64,000 bases of DNA from Micromonospora zingiberis (GTDB taxonomy: Bacteria > Actinomycetota > Actinomycetes > Mycobacteriales > Micromonosporaceae): the NCBI RefSeq assembly GCF_004331455.1, contig NZ_SJJR01000005.1:295172-359171 (forward strand). The letters run 5' to 3'. Of this stretch, positions 21,513 to 31,666 are shown one piece after another. How positions within the stretch are numbered: position 1 is the first letter of the stretch; every line of letters starts with the position of its first letter. The translations under genes and the position numbers were made by a program. A model generated the notes under the pieces. That model ran no database searches. It was not told where the DNA came from and was given only the letters and a program-made list of their open reading frames with translations.

Positions 21513-22285
21513 TGAGCACCCTGGAGATCCGTGACCTGCAGGTGTCGGTCAAGCTGCCCGAGGGTGAGCTCAAGCCGATCCTGGCCGGTGTCGACCTGAC
21601 CGTGCGCTCCGGTGAGACGCACGCGATCATGGGCCCGAACGGCTCCGGCAAGTCGACCCTGGCGTACTCGATCGCCGGGCACCCGAAGTACGAGATCACC
21701 GGTGGCTCGGTGACCCTCGACGGCGTCGACGTGCTGGAGATGTCCGTCGACGAGCGGGCCCGCGCCGGTCTCTTCCTGGCCATGCAGTACCCGGTCGAGG
21801 TCCCCGGCGTGTCGGTGGCGAACTTCCTGCGTACCGCCAAGACCGCGATCGACGGTGAGGCGCCGAAGCTGCGCACCTGGGGTGGCGAGCTGCGGGGCGC
21901 GATGGAGCGCCTGCACATGGACCCGGCGTTCGCCCAGCGCAACGTCAACGAGGGCTTCTCCGGCGGCGAGAAGAAGCGGCACGAGATCGTGCAGCTGGAG
22001 CTGCTCAAGCCGAAGGTGGCCATCCTCGACGAGACCGACTCCGGTCTGGACGTCGACGCGCTGCGCGTGGTCAGCGAGGGGGTCAACCGGGTGCGCGACA
22101 CCGGCGACACCGGCCTGCTGCTGATCACCCACTACACCCGGATCCTGCGCTACATCAAGCCGGACTTCGTGCACGTCTTCGTGGCTGGCCGGATCGTCGA
22201 GCAGGGCGGCCCGGAGCTGGCCGACAAGCTCGAAGAAGAGGGCTACGAGCGGTACGTGGCCGGCGCCGGTTCGGCGCGGGCCTGA
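21512..22285 (+). CDS. sufC: Fe-S cluster assembly ATPase SufC
   Basis: This 257-residue ABC-type ATPase drives SufBD conformational change. It has Walker A GPNGSGKST (near 43), Q-loop region MQYPVEVPGVSVANF, signature FSGGEKKRHEI (near 150) and Walker B VAILDETDSGLD (near 170). The ATG overlaps the preceding stop by one base. Full length. Confidence 0.97.
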   Translation: MSTLEIRDLQVSVKLPEGELKPILAGVDLTVRSGETHAIMGPNGSGKSTLAYSIAGHPKYEITGGSVTLDGVDVLEMSVDERARAGLFLAMQYPVEVPGVSVANFLRTAKTAIDGEAPKLRTWGGELRGAMERLHMDPAFAQRNVNEGFSGGEKKRHEIVQLELLKPKVAILDETDSGLDVDALRVVSEGVNRVRDTGDTGLLLITHYTRILRYIKPDFVHVFVAGRIVEQGGPELADKLEEEGYERYVAGAGSARA

Positions 22286-22311
22286 CGTCCAAGAAAGGGC
22301 TGGTCACCACG

Positions 22312-23616
22312 ATGACCACCATCGCGATCCCGCCGGGGATGCCGCAGTACGACGACGTGCCGCGCTACGACGTGGCGGCGGTGCGTGCCGACTTCCCGAT
22401 CCTCGGTCGGGAGGTCAACGGGCATCCGCTGGTCTACCTCGACAGCGCCAACACCTCGCACAAGCCGCGCCAGGTGCTCGACGTGCTGCGCGAGCACTAC
22501 GAGCGGCACAACGCCAACGTGTCCCGGTCGGTGCACACGCTGGGCACCGAGGCCACCGAGGCGTACGAGGCGGCCCGGGCGAAGGTCGCCGCGTTCGTCA
22601 ACGCGCCGAGCGTGGACGAGGTGGTGTTCACCAAGAACTCCACCGAGGCGATCAACATCGTGGCGTACGCCTTCTCGAACGCCTCGCTGCGCCCGGACGC
22701 CGACCCTCGGTTCCGGCTCGGCCCGGGTGACGAGATCGTGATCTCCGAGATGGAGCACCACTCGAACATCGTGCCGTGGCAGTTGCTGGCCGAGCGGACC
22801 GGCGCGACGCTGCGCTGGTTCCCGGTCACCGACAACGGCCGGCTGGACGAGTCCGGGCTGACCGACCTGGTCAACGAGCGGACGAAGATCGTCTCGCTGG
22901 TGCACATGTCCAACATCCTGGGCACCGTCAACGCCACCGCGCGGATCACCGCGCGGGTGCGTGAGGTGGGCGCGTTGCTGCTGCTGGACTGCTCGCAGTC
23001 GGTGCCGCACATGCCGATCGACGTGGTCGACCTGGACGCGGACTTCATCGTCTTCACCGGGCACAAGATGTGCGGTCCGACCGGCATCGGCGTGCTGTGG
23101 GGGCGGGCGGAACTGCTCGCCGCCATGCCGCCGGTGCTCGGTGGTGGCTCGATGATCGAGACGGTGACGATGGGCGGCTCCACGTTCGCCGCGCCGCCGG
23201 CCCGGTTCGAGGCGGGCACCCCGCCGATCGCCGAGGCCGTGGCCCTCGGCGCCGCCGTGGACTACCTCACCGGCCTCGGCATGCCGGCGATCCAGTGGCA
23301 CGAGAAGCAGCTGACCGCGTACGCCCTGGACGCCCTGGGTAGCGTGCCCGACCTGCGGATCTTCGGCCCGGAGGTGCCGGTCGGCCGGGGTGGCACGATC
23401 TCCTTCGCTCTCGGCGACGTGCACCCGCACGACGTCGGGCAGGTGCTCGACTCCCTCGGTGTGCAGGTGCGGGTGGGTCACCACTGTGCCCGGCCGGTCT
23501 GCACCCGGTTCGGGGTGCCGGCGATGACCCGGGCCTCGTTCTACCTCTACACCACCACCGAGGAGATCGACGCCCTGGTGGCGGGCCTGGAACAGGTGCG
23601 GAAGGTGTTCGGTTGA
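22312..23616 (+). CDS. sufS: cysteine desulfurase SufS
   Basis: This 434-residue PLP enzyme takes sulfur from cysteine for cluster assembly. The PLP lysine lies in FTGHKMCGPTG (near 246), HHSNIVPWQ is near 147, and the persulfide cysteine is in GHHCARPVC (near 388). Group II desulfurases of this kind usually act with SufU, encoded next. The ATG is 26 bases after sufC. Confidence 0.96.
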   Translation: MTTIAIPPGMPQYDDVPRYDVAAVRADFPILGREVNGHPLVYLDSANTSHKPRQVLDVLREHYERHNANVSRSVHTLGTEATEAYEAARAKVAAFVNAPSVDEVVFTKNSTEAINIVAYAFSNASLRPDADPRFRLGPGDEIVISEMEHHSNIVPWQLLAERTGATLRWFPVTDNGRLDESGLTDLVNERTKIVSLVHMSNILGTVNATARITARVREVGALLLLDCSQSVPHMPIDVVDLDADFIVFTGHKMCGPTGIGVLWGRAELLAAMPPVLGGGSMIETVTMGGSTFAAPPARFEAGTPPIAEAVALGAAVDYLTGLGMPAIQWHEKQLTAYALDALGSVPDLRIFGPEVPVGRGGTISFALGDVHPHDVGQVLDSLGVQVRVGHHCARPVCTRFGVPAMTRASFYLYTTTEEIDALVAGLEQVRKVFG

Positions 23617-23656
23617 GTCTGGCGATGCAGCGGCGAATCGACGGGAGGCCAGTCTG

Positions 23657-24133
23657 ATGCAGCTGGAGTCTCTCTACCAGGAGATCATCCTGGACCACTA
23701 CAAGCATCCGCACGGGCGTGGTCTGCGCGACGCCGCCGACCCGGCCGACCGGGTGGCCGAGGCGCACCACGTCAACCCGACCTGCGGTGACGAGGTGACC
23801 GTCCGGGTGGCCACCGACGGCGAGGTGCTGCACGACGTGTCGTACGAGGGGATGGGCTGCTCGATCAGCCAGGCGTCCGCCAGCGTGCTGCACGAGCTGT
23901 TGACCGGCCGGGGTACGGCCGACGCGTACCGGGTGCACGAGGCGTTCGTGGCACTGATGTCCGGCCGTGGCCAGGTCACGCCGGACGAAGAGGTGCTCGG
24001 TGACGGGGTGGCGTTCGAGGGCGTCGCCCGCTATCCCGCCCGGGTCAAGTGCGCGCTGTTGCCGTGGATGGCGTTCAAGGACGCCGCGGCACGCGCCGGG
24101 GTGGGCGAGAGCCCGACGGAGGTGAAGGCATGA
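23657..24133 (+). CDS. sufU: SufU zinc-dependent sulfurtransferase
   Basis: This 158-residue IscU-like protein accepts persulfide sulfur from SufS. The three conserved cysteines are in NPTCGD (near 43), GMGCSISQAS (near 68) and RVKCALLPW (near 132), with the Gly/Arg-rich insertion between the second and third that marks SufU. The gene overlaps sufT by four bases (ATGA). Confidence 0.95.
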   Translation: MQLESLYQEIILDHYKHPHGRGLRDAADPADRVAEAHHVNPTCGDEVTVRVATDGEVLHDVSYEGMGCSISQASASVLHELLTGRGTADAYRVHEAFVALMSGRGQVTPDEEVLGDGVAFEGVARYPARVKCALLPWMAFKDAAARAGVGESPTEVKA

Positions 24134-24531
24134 CCGAGGATTCTGTTCCCGCGCCGGAGACGGGCGCGGTGGCGACCGACGGTGCGGCGACGCCGGCGGC
24201 CGGCGGCAAGGCGGCCGTGGCCGACGTCGAGGAGGCGATGAAGGACGTCGTCGACCCGGAGCTGGGCATCAACGTGGTCGACCTGGGTCTGGTGTACGGG
24301 GTGCACGTCGACGACGAGAACGTTGCCACCCTGGACATGACGCTGACGTCGGCGGCCTGCCCGCTGACCGACGTGATCGAGGATCAGGCCCGCCAGGCGC
24401 TGACCACCGGCCCGGGTGGCGGTCTGGTCAACGACATCCGGATCAACTGGGTCTGGCTGCCGCCGTGGGGACCGGACAAGATCACCGACGAGGGTCGGGA
24501 CCAGCTCCGCTCCCTCGGCTTCAACGTCTGA
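24130..24531 (+). CDS. sufT: SufT-like DUF59/MIP18 family Fe-S maturation factor
   Basis: This 133-residue protein has an Ala/Pro-rich N-terminal 30 residues, then a DUF59 domain with DPELGINVVDLGLVYGV (near 40) and the cysteine-containing TSAACPLTD (near 77). Such proteins help deliver or mature Fe-S clusters. It overlaps sufU by four bases and is the last suf gene, followed by a strong hairpin. Confidence 0.92.
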   Translation: MTEDSVPAPETGAVATDGAATPAAGGKAAVADVEEAMKDVVDPELGINVVDLGLVYGVHVDDENVATLDMTLTSAACPLTDVIEDQARQALTTGPGGGLVNDIRINWVWLPPWGPDKITDEGRDQLRSLGFNV

Positions 24532-24540
24532 GGCGTACGA

Positions 24541-24584
24541 ACAGCGCCCGGAGCCCGGCCTTGGCCGGATGCTCCGGGCGCTGT
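24541..24584. terminator. bidirectional terminator, sufT / S8 protease
   Basis: ACAGCGCCCGGAGC (24541-24554) pairs with GCTCCGGGCGCTGT (24571-24584), with an inner CCGGCC-TT-GGCCGG stem. It sits between two convergent genes, ten bases after sufT and 22 before the protease stop. Confidence 0.8.
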
Positions 24585-24605
24585 CGCGTGGGTAGGTGCG
24601 TCAGG

Positions 24606-26474
24606 TCAGAGGGTCAGGGTCCAGCTGTCCAGGTAGCCGGTGTCGGCGCTGGCGGAGTCCTGGACGCGCAGCTTCCAGGCACCGTTGGCGGCCTTGCCGG
24701 ACAGGTCCCGGGTGTAGGTCTGGAAGATGTTGTCGGCGCTGCCGCCGGTGCGGTTGTGCAGCACGTAGGCGGTGCCGTCCGGGGCGATCAGCGAGACGGT
24801 CAGGTCACCGATCCAGGTGTGGTAGATGCGGACCGCGACGGTGCTGGTGGCACTGGCGTTGCGTCCGCAGCCGTGGATCACGATCGTGCTCTCGATCGTG
24901 CTGTTGTCGTTGATCGCGTAGTCGGTGGCGTTGGTCTGGGCGCATCCCGGCGGACCGTTGACGGTGAGCGCGAAGGTGGTGGCCTGGGAGGTCTCCGGTC
25001 CGGTGCCGATCACGCTCAGCGAGTAGAGGCCCGGAACGGTGGTGGCGGCGGTGCTCAGGGTCAGCGTGGCGGTGCCGCCGGAGGTGACCGTGGCCGGGCT
25101 GAAGCTGGCGGTGACGCCGGCCGGTAGGCCGGAGACGCTCAGCGCCACGCTGTGCGGCGTGCCGACCGTGGTGGTGGTGCTGACCGTGGCGGTGGTCGAG
25201 CTGCCCGGGGTGACGGCGCCGGTGCCCGGGGTGACACCGATGCTGAAGTCCTGGGTGGGCGGCACGATGTTGCCGGTGTAGAGCAGCTTGTTCGGCGAGC
25301 CGGTGCCCGGGCTGGTCACCACGTTGTTGGTGGCGTCGTTGACCAGCAGGTCGCGGATCTGCTGCGGGGTGTAGCCGGGGTTGGCGGCCACCGCCAGGGC
25401 AGCCGCGCCGGCGACGTGCGGGGCCGCCATCGAGGTGCCGCTGATGGTGTTGGTGGCCGTGTCGCTGCCGATCCAGGCCGAGGTGATGCTGCTGCCCGGG
25501 GCGAAGATGTCCAGGCAGGTGCCGAAGTTGGAGTAGCTGGCCCGGGCGTCGGTGCTGGTGGTCGCGCCGACGGTGATCGCCTCCGGGGTGGCGGCGGGGG
25601 AGAAGCTGCACGCGTTGGCGTTGCTGTTACCGGCGGCGAGGGAGTACACCACGCCGTCGGCGATGGAACGGCTGACCGCGTCGTTGGTGGCCTGGTCGTA
25701 GCCGCCACCGAGGCTCATGTTGGCCACCGCCGGCTCACCCGGCTGGTGGTCCGCGGTGACCCAGTCGATGCCCGCGATGACCTGCGCGTAGGTGCCGCCG
25801 CCGCTGTTGTCCAGCACGCGGACGCCGACCAGGGTGACCCCCTTGGCCACCCCGTACGCGGTGCCGCCGACGGTGCCGGCGACGTGGGTGCCGTGGCCGT
25901 TGCCGTCGTCGGCGCTGCCGCCGTCGATGGCGTCGAAGCCGGTGACGGCCCGCCCGCCGAAGTCGGAGTGGGAGAACCGGATGCCGGTGTCGATGATGTA
26001 CGCGGTGACCCCGGTGCCGTCGTTGGGGTAGCTGAAGCTGTTGTTCAGCGGCAGGGACCGCTGGTCGATGCGGTCCAGGCCCCAGGAGGGGGTGGGCGCC
26101 TGGGTGCCGGCGATCGAGACGGTCCGGTTCTGCTGGATGTACTCGACGGCGGGGTTGGCAGCCAGCCGCTTGGCGGCCCGCTCGGTCAGGCGTACCTCGA
26201 AGCCGCGCAGCGCGTCGCGGTAGGTGCGGGCCACGCTGCCGCCGTGCTTGCCAGCGAGGGACTTGGCGGTGGCTGCGACCTGTGCCCGGCTCACCGCGCT
26301 GTCCTTCAGTACGACGATGTACGAGTCGGCGACGGCGCTCTGGTCACCGGCGTGCAGGATCTGGCCCTGCGCCGGTTCGGCGTTTGCTGGTGCGGCGAAC
26401 GCCAGCGTGGTGAGAGCGGCGGTGGCGGTGAGTCCGAGGCGCATACTGCGCCGTGGTGGCCGGGAGAAGATCAT
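24606..26474 (-). CDS. secreted subtilisin-like serine protease with P-domain
   Basis: This 622-residue exported protease has a signal peptide (basic RPPRRSMR, hydrophobic [13 protein letters not shown], cleavage near 32) and an I9 propeptide with DSYIVVLKD and a GFEVRL end (about 50-115). The S8 domain's triad segments are [23 protein letters not shown] and [13 protein letters not shown] Ser/Thr-rich Ig-like stretch follows (about 405-505), then a C-terminal proprotein-convertase P domain ([18 protein letters not shown]). It is probably a nutrient-scavenging protease. The ATG lies near a purine-rich GGAGGCGGG site. Confidence 0.93.
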   Translation of the reverse strand: MIFSRPPRRSMRLGLTATAALTTLAFAAPANAEPAQGQILHAGDQSAVADSYIVVLKDSAVSRAQVAATAKSLAGKHGGSVARTYRDALRGFEVRLTERAAKRLAANPAVEYIQQNRTVSIAGTQAPTPSWGLDRIDQRSLPLNNSFSYPNDGTGVTAYIIDTGIRFSHSDFGGRAVTGFDAIDGGSADDGNGHGTHVAGTVGGTAYGVAKGVTLVGVRVLDNSGGGTYAQVIAGIDWVTADHQPGEPAVANMSLGGGYDQATNDAVSRSIADGVVYSLAAGNSNANACSFSPAATPEAITVGATTSTDARASYSNFGTCLDIFAPGSSITSAWIGSDTATNTISGTSMAAPHVAGAAALAVAANPGYTPQQIRDLLVNDATNNVVTSPGTGSPNKLLYTGNIVPPTQDFSIGVTPGTGAVTPGSSTTATVSTTTTVGTPHSVALSVSGLPAGVTASFSPATVTSGGTATLTLSTAATTVPGLYSLSVIGTGPETSQATTFALTVNGPPGCAQTNATDYAINDNSTIESTIVIHGCGRNASATSTVAVRIYHTWIGDLTVSLIAPDGTAYVLHNRTGGSADNIFQTYTRDLSGKAANGAWKLRVQDSASADTGYLDSWTLTL

Positions 26475-26948
26475 CTCCCGCCTCCTTTCCGATGCGCGGC
26501 CGGCCTGTTTGTGACAGGTCTGCCGATTGCCGTGGAGCTGACTGACACAGATGCTAGGGCCAAAGCATATAGATGTTTAGATATTTGATTACCGCTTCGG
26601 GTCCCGTACTCTGGTGCGGTTGCCATCCAGCTCGATCGATCGGTATTCGTTAACGAGGCGGAAACATGGCCCGTAATTTCGCGCCCCGTTCACCGCCGAT
26701 CGCCGCAGTTGTTGCGGTCGGGTGAAAAGTTTCCACGGGGCAATATTCCGGAATTGCCAACTGATTCCCGATGGGCCGGCGCCCGAGGCTGGTCCCGCGT
26801 TAATGCGCTGGCGCGGGCCGGGACGCGCGGTCCAGGATGTGCACGTGAACGAGGCGTACCCGATCCCACCGTCCGCTGTCACCGCGACCATCGTCGTCGG
26901 TCGACAGCAGGTGGCATCGGGCCGCGTCTCGATCCGCTTTCGACCGTC
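26475..26948. other. divergent intergenic region, S8 protease / LysE gene
   Basis: This 474-base gap is locally AT-rich near 26540-26760. Short open frames exist on both strands, but none has a ribosome site or recognisable product. It must carry promoters for both divergent genes; only the protease-side candidate is reasonably clear. Confidence 0.5.
26551..26579 (-). promoter_or_regulatory. candidate promoter of the S8 protease gene
   Basis: On the minus strand TAAACA (26579-26574) and TAGCAT (26556-26551) are 17 bases apart, in one of the few AT-rich patches of the window, about 75 bases before the protease start. This is motif-based only. Confidence 0.4.
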
Positions 26949-27605
26949 GTGACCGGCGCGTTCCTGGCCGGCGTCGTCGCCGGCTACGGTGTCGCCATTC
27001 CGGTCGGCGCCATCGCCGTACTCATTCTCGGACTGGCCGCGCGAACCTCGTTCCGGGTCGGCGCGTCCGCCGCGCTCGGGGTGGCCACCGCCGACGGGGT
27101 CTACGCCGGGGTCGCGGCCTTCGGTGGTGCCATCGTCGCCGGCTGGCTGGCGCCGTTCGCCACGCCGCTACGGCTGGTCGCGGCGGCGGTGCTGCTGGCC
27201 CTGGCCGGGCACGGGACGTGGCGGGCCCTGCGGCCCCGCGGCCCGGTCCGCCCGGACCCGGACACCGGAGGCGGGGCAAGCCCACGAACAGCACGACGCG
27301 GACTGGAGACCCCGGCCCGGGCGTTCGCCGGGATCCTCGCGCTGACCCTGCTCAACCCCGCCACCGTCGTCTACTTCACGGCGCTGGTGCTCGGCCGGCC
27401 GGACCTGGGTGGATCCGGCGTCGCCCTCGCGGCGCTGTTCACCCTCGGGGTGTTCCTCGCCTCGGCCAGCTGGCAGCTGCTGATCGCCGCCGGCGGCACG
27501 ATGGTCGGTCGGCTGCTCACCAGCGACCGTGGCCGCCTGGTCACCGCGCTGCTGTCGAGCGCCATCATCGCGGCGCTCGCCGTCGCCATGCTCGTCAACC
27601 GATGA
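26949..27605 (+). CDS. LysE/RhtB-family amino-acid exporter
   Basis: This 218-residue membrane protein has about six hydrophobic helices and the family's GVAIPVGAIAVLIL (near 14) and LTLLNPATVVYFTALVLG (near 130). LysE/RhtB proteins export amino acids or related metabolites; the substrate cannot be told. The start is set at the GTG at 26949, where the first helix begins. The frame is open upstream but reads non-membrane, low-quality sequence. No good ribosome site is seen, so the start is uncertain. Confidence 0.75.
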   Translation: MTGAFLAGVVAGYGVAIPVGAIAVLILGLAARTSFRVGASAALGVATADGVYAGVAAFGGAIVAGWLAPFATPLRLVAAAVLLALAGHGTWRALRPRGPVRPDPDTGGGASPRTARRGLETPARAFAGILALTLLNPATVVYFTALVLGRPDLGGSGVALAALFTLGVFLASASWQLLIAAGGTMVGRLLTSDRGRLVTALLSSAIIAALAVAMLVNR

Positions 27606-27677
27606 TCGGCGCAAACCCTCCACTTCGGGCAGTCGAATGTGACGATCGCGGTACGAACGCGTTGCGGATCGCGTGCC

Positions 27678-27705
27678 CTGGCCCCGGGCCAGAGCTTCTT
27701 CCCCT
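27678..27705 (+). terminator. possible terminator after the LysE gene
   Basis: CTGGCC-CCG-GGCCAG forms a short 6-bp GC stem followed by the pyrimidine run AGCTTCTTCCCCTTTT. It lies 72 bases past the exporter stop. Modest stem. Confidence 0.35.
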
Positions 27706-27831
27706 TTTCAGTGGATGTCCGGCATCCGCCATCCGCCTAGGGTGCTGTCAGATCCGTAGATCATCCGCGGCTGTCCCGTCGACCCGGGCGGGCGTGGTTC
27801 GGTCTCACCCCTCCACCAACAGGGAGCTGAC

Positions 27832-30800
27832 TTGAGGACCCCCCTCACCCACCAATCGGGTGGCCGGTCGAGAGACGGCCGGTCACGTCGTGGTCGACTG
27901 GCCGCAATCCTGGTAGCCGCGATGACCGCGGCGATGCTGCCGGTCCTGGCGGCACCGACGGCGGCCGGTGCCGCCCCCGCCACGCCGTCGGCCGACGGGC
28001 CGTGGCGGAAGGTGGACGGCAAGCCCGCCGCCACCAGATCGGGCCGACCCGCCGCGATCAAGGCGAAGCGGCTGAGCGCCTACACGCTGGACCGTGCCGG
28101 CATCAAGGGTGTGCTGGACAAGGCGCCGACCGAGAACCGTCGGGCGTTGCGCCAGCAGAAGCAGGTGGTGTCGCTGCCCGCGCCGGACGGCAGCTTCCAG
28201 CGCTTCGAGCTGGTGAAGTCGCCGGTGATGGAACCGGGCCTCGCCGCCAAGCACCCGGAGATCAGCACGTACGCGGGCACGGGTCTGGACGACCCGACCG
28301 CGACGATCCGGGCGGACCTGACCCCCCTGGGCTTCCACGCGTCGATCCGCTCCGCTGAGGGCGCCTGGTACATCGACCCCTACTACCACCGTGACCAGAG
28401 CCTGTACGCGAGCTACTTCGCGCGCGACCTGGAGGACCGGCACGGCGACTTCGTCGAGCGGGAGGACGTCGAGTCGGCGGCCCACGCCCTGCACGACGAG
28501 GTCACCTCGGCCCTCGACGAGCCGGTGGCCGGTCCGCTGGTGACGCTGCGCACCTACCGCCTCGCGTTCGTCACCGACCCGACGTACGCGAACTACTTCG
28601 GGGCGGAGAACGTGACCGCGGCGAAGGTGACGCTGATCAACCGGGTGAACCAGATCTACGAGGACGAGACGGCGATCCGGCTCGTCCTGATCAACGACAC
28701 CGACAAGACCAACCTGAACACCCCGAGCCTGGCCACCGAGCCGAACGGCCCGTGCGGTGGGGCGGCCTGCTACACCCCGGCGCAGGTCGCCGGGTGCAGC
28801 AGCGGCCTGCTGAACCGCAACCGGATCGTGCTCGGCCAGATCGTCGGCGCCAGCAACTACGACGTCGGCCACATCGGTCTCGGCCTCAGCGGCGGTGGCA
28901 TCGCCGGCCTCGGCGTGGTGGGCGGCGACGGCAAGGCCCGCGGCTGCACCGGCCTGCCGAACCCGGTCGGTGACTACTTCGCGGTCGACTACGTGGCCCA
29001 CGAGATCGGTCACCAGTTCGCCGGGAACCACACCTTCAACGGCAACCAGTGGAACTGCTCCGGCGGCAACCGCAGCGCGGCCAACTCGTACGAGCCGGGC
29101 AGCGGTTCGTCGATCATGGCGTACGCCGGCATCTGCCAGCAGGACAACCTCCAGCCGCACACCGACCCGTACTGGTCGCACCGGACCTACACCGAGATCA
29201 CGAACTTCGTGACCTCGAACCGGCCGGCGATCAACGAGGTGCAGACGATCTCGCTCGTCGACTTCGACACCAACGGCGACTCGTTCACCGTGAACTACGG
29301 CGGCGTCGACTCGGCACCGATCGTGCGCGGCGTCAACTACACCACCGCCGGGATCAAGGCGGCGATCGAGTCGATCGCCGGTTGGCCGGCGGGCGCCATC
29401 GCCACGGTGGCCGCCTTCGGTGCCAGCGGCGCGCTCAACGACACCGGCTTCCAGGTCACCTTCGGTGGCACCCTGGCCGCCACCAACGTCGCCCCGCTCG
29501 CCCTGACCAACCTCACCGGTGCCACCGGTTTCGTCGGCGAGACCGCCAAGGGTGGTGCCATCGACAACGGTGGCCACCTGGTCGAGCAGACCACCAACCA
29601 CGCGCCGGTGGTCACCGTGCCGGACAACGTCACCATCCCGGTGCGTACCCCGTTCGCGCTCACCGGCAGCGCCACCGACGTGGACGGCGACACGATCACC
29701 TACCTGTGGGAGCAGAACGACCGGGGCGGCAGCGCCGGTACCGCGTTGATGAACAACACCAAGACCAACGGGCCGCTGTTCCGGGTCTTCGGCGAGCCGG
29801 CGTGGGTGTCGCCGGAGGACGCCCTGAAGTACCACTCGCCGGGCCAGAACGCGGTCACCACCAACTCGACCCGGGTCTTCCCGGACCTGAAGCAGATCCT
29901 GGCCGGCAACACCAACGCCAAGACGGGGGCCTGCCCGGCCGCCCCGGCGCCACCGGCCAGCGGTAGCGCCTCGAACGTTCCGCCGGAGATCCTGGACTGC
30001 TACTCGGAGTTCCTGCCCACCCGCGACTGGGTCGGCTTCAACAACGACCGGACGCTGAACTTCAAGCTCACCGCCCGGGACGGACGGCTGGGCGGCGGCG
30101 GCATCGGCAGCGCCAACGTGGCGTTGAGGCTGGCCCCGGACGCCGGGCCGTTCCTGGTGACCTCGCAGGCCGGCGCCACCACCCTCGACGGTGGCTCGGC
30201 GCAGACCGTGACCTGGGACGTGGCCGGCACCGACGCGGCGCCGGTCAACGCCAGCAACGTGAAGATCACGCTTTCCGTCAACGGTGGCGAGACCTTCCCG
30301 TACGTGCTGGCCGAGAGCACCCCGAACACCGGCACCGCGACGGTGAACCTGCCGAACCTGGCGACCGGGCAGGCCCGGATCAAGATCGAGGCGGTCGGCA
30401 ACGTCTTCTTCGCCGTCAACGACGCCGAGTTCACCATCCGGTCCGCGCCCGAGGTGTCCAACGACGCCCCGGCCGGCGGGGCCAGCGTCCAGTACAGCGA
30501 CGCGCTCTCGCCGACGGTGACGATCACGGCGACCGACGCCGACACCGCCGGGACCGCGCTGGCCGCGTCCGCCACCGGTCTGCCGGCCGGCCTGGTCCTG
30601 GCCGTGGGCGACACCTCCGGCACGGACACCCGACCCGGCACCCGGAACTGGACGGTCACCGGCACCACCGCGGCGGCCCCGGGCGACTACCCCGTCACCG
30701 TCACGGTGACCGACGGCTCCGGCCTGGCCGGCAGCACCTCGTTCACCATCAGCGTCACCCCGGAGAACGCGGCGGCGACCTGGGCCGGTGACACGCTGGT

Positions 30801-31548
30801 GAGCACCGCGACCAGCGGTGCCGCCGGCAGCGCCCTGCTGCGGGCCGTCCTGCGGGACAGCTCGGTGCTTCCGTCGGCGACCGACACCACCGCCGGCGAC
30901 CTGCGCAACGCCACGGTGACCTTCACGGCGGGCAGGGCGACGCTCTGCACCGGCGAGGTGGAACTGGTCGCCGCGCCGACCACCACCGGCTCGGCGGCCT
31001 GCACGGCGACCCTGCCGGCGGGTACGCACACCATCACCGCGACGGTTGGTGGGTACTACACCGGCAGCACCACGGCCACCGTGACGGTCGGACGGTCCGA
31101 CGGCGGGTTCCTCACCGGTGACGGCGAGATCACCGTCACCCGGTCGGCCGGGGCCTACCCGGCGGACCGGTCGTCGAAGGTGTCGGTGGACCTGAACGCC
31201 AAGCCGGCCACCACCAAGAAGGCGGCGTCGGGCCACGCGGAGATCACGTTCAAGTCCGGTGGCGCCACCTACAAGGTCAAGACCACTGCGGTCGACGGCC
31301 TCGGCATCACCTCGGCGGGCAAGCTGGCCGAGGTGCGCTACCGGGCCAGCCTGTACGACAGCAAGGGCAAGCTGGTGGCCAGTGGCCTGACGCTGGCGGT
31401 GGCGGTGACCGACCGGGGTGCTCCGGGCCGCAACGACACCGTCGGGATCACCCTGTGGCAGGGCGGTGTCCTGCTGTTCTCGTCCGACTGGACGGGGGCG
31501 GGTACCGGCGAGGTGAAGTTGACCGGCGGCAACCTCACGGTGCACTGA
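27832..31548 (+). CDS. giant secreted zinc metallopeptidase (reprolysin-like zincin)
   Basis: This 1,238-residue exported protein has a signal peptide (RRGRLAAILVAAMTAAMLPVL region, cleavage near 48), then a propeptide-like region with a proprotein segment ending near 235. The zincin domain's HEIGHQFAGNHTF has the HExxHxxGxxH zinc signature (first His near residue 390), with the Met-turn SSIMAYAGIC about 40 residues later. C-terminal to it are several Ig/cadherin-like beta domains (from about 590) and a distinct terminal domain. The start is TTG at 27832 after AGGGAGC. It likely degrades extracellular protein. It stands alone, with a strong terminator behind it. Confidence 0.9.
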   Translation: MRTPLTHQSGGRSRDGRSRRGRLAAILVAAMTAAMLPVLAAPTAAGAAPATPSADGPWRKVDGKPAATRSGRPAAIKAKRLSAYTLDRAGIKGVLDKAPTENRRALRQQKQVVSLPAPDGSFQRFELVKSPVMEPGLAAKHPEISTYAGTGLDDPTATIRADLTPLGFHASIRSAEGAWYIDPYYHRDQSLYASYFARDLEDRHGDFVEREDVESAAHALHDEVTSALDEPVAGPLVTLRTYRLAFVTDPTYANYFGAENVTAAKVTLINRVNQIYEDETAIRLVLINDTDKTNLNTPSLATEPNGPCGGAACYTPAQVAGCSSGLLNRNRIVLGQIVGASNYDVGHIGLGLSGGGIAGLGVVGGDGKARGCTGLPNPVGDYFAVDYVAHEIGHQFAGNHTFNGNQWNCSGGNRSAANSYEPGSGSSIMAYAGICQQDNLQPHTDPYWSHRTYTEITNFVTSNRPAINEVQTISLVDFDTNGDSFTVNYGGVDSAPIVRGVNYTTAGIKAAIESIAGWPAGAIATVAAFGASGALNDTGFQVTFGGTLAATNVAPLALTNLTGATGFVGETAKGGAIDNGGHLVEQTTNHAPVVTVPDNVTIPVRTPFALTGSATDVDGDTITYLWEQNDRGGSAGTALMNNTKTNGPLFRVFGEPAWVSPEDALKYHSPGQNAVTTNSTRVFPDLKQILAGNTNAKTGACPAAPAPPASGSASNVPPEILDCYSEFLPTRDWVGFNNDRTLNFKLTARDGRLGGGGIGSANVALRLAPDAGPFLVTSQAGATTLDGGSAQTVTWDVAGTDAAPVNASNVKITLSVNGGETFPYVLAESTPNTGTATVNLPNLATGQARIKIEAVGNVFFAVNDAEFTIRSAPEVSNDAPAGGASVQYSDALSPTVTITATDADTAGTALAASATGLPAGLVLAVGDTSGTDTRPGTRNWTVTGTTAAAPGDYPVTVTVTDGSGLAGSTSFTISVTPENAAATWAGDTLVSTATSGAAGSALLRAVLRDSSVLPSATDTTAGDLRNATVTFTAGRATLCTGEVELVAAPTTTGSAACTATLPAGTHTITATVGGYYTGSTTATVTVGRSDGGFLTGDGEITVTRSAGAYPADRSSKVSVDLNAKPATTKKAASGHAEITFKSGGATYKVKTTAVDGLGITSAGKLAEVRYRASLYDSKGKLVASGLTLAVAVTDRGAPGRNDTVGITLWQGGVLLFSSDWTGAGTGEVKLTGGNLTVH

Positions 31549-31562
31549 CCGACGGACAGCTG

Positions 31563-31597
31563 ACGCGGGAGGACACCGAGCCGGTGTCCTCCCGCGT
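31563..31597 (+). terminator. strong hairpin terminator after metallopeptidase
   Basis: ACGCGGGAGGACACC pairs perfectly with GGTGTCCTCCCGCGT around GAGCC (15-bp stem), 14 bases past the metallopeptidase stop. Confidence 0.75.
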
Positions 31598-31666
31598 ACC
31601 GTTTCCGCGCTGCCCTGCTGCCGTCCCACGTACCGCTGCCTCTCGCCCGTGCCGTACGGTCGGGGG

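Noticed and set aside
26589..26891. 100-residue minus-strand open frame in the protease/LysE gap
   Set aside because: No ribosome site, no recognisable domain, and it covers the region expected to hold promoters.
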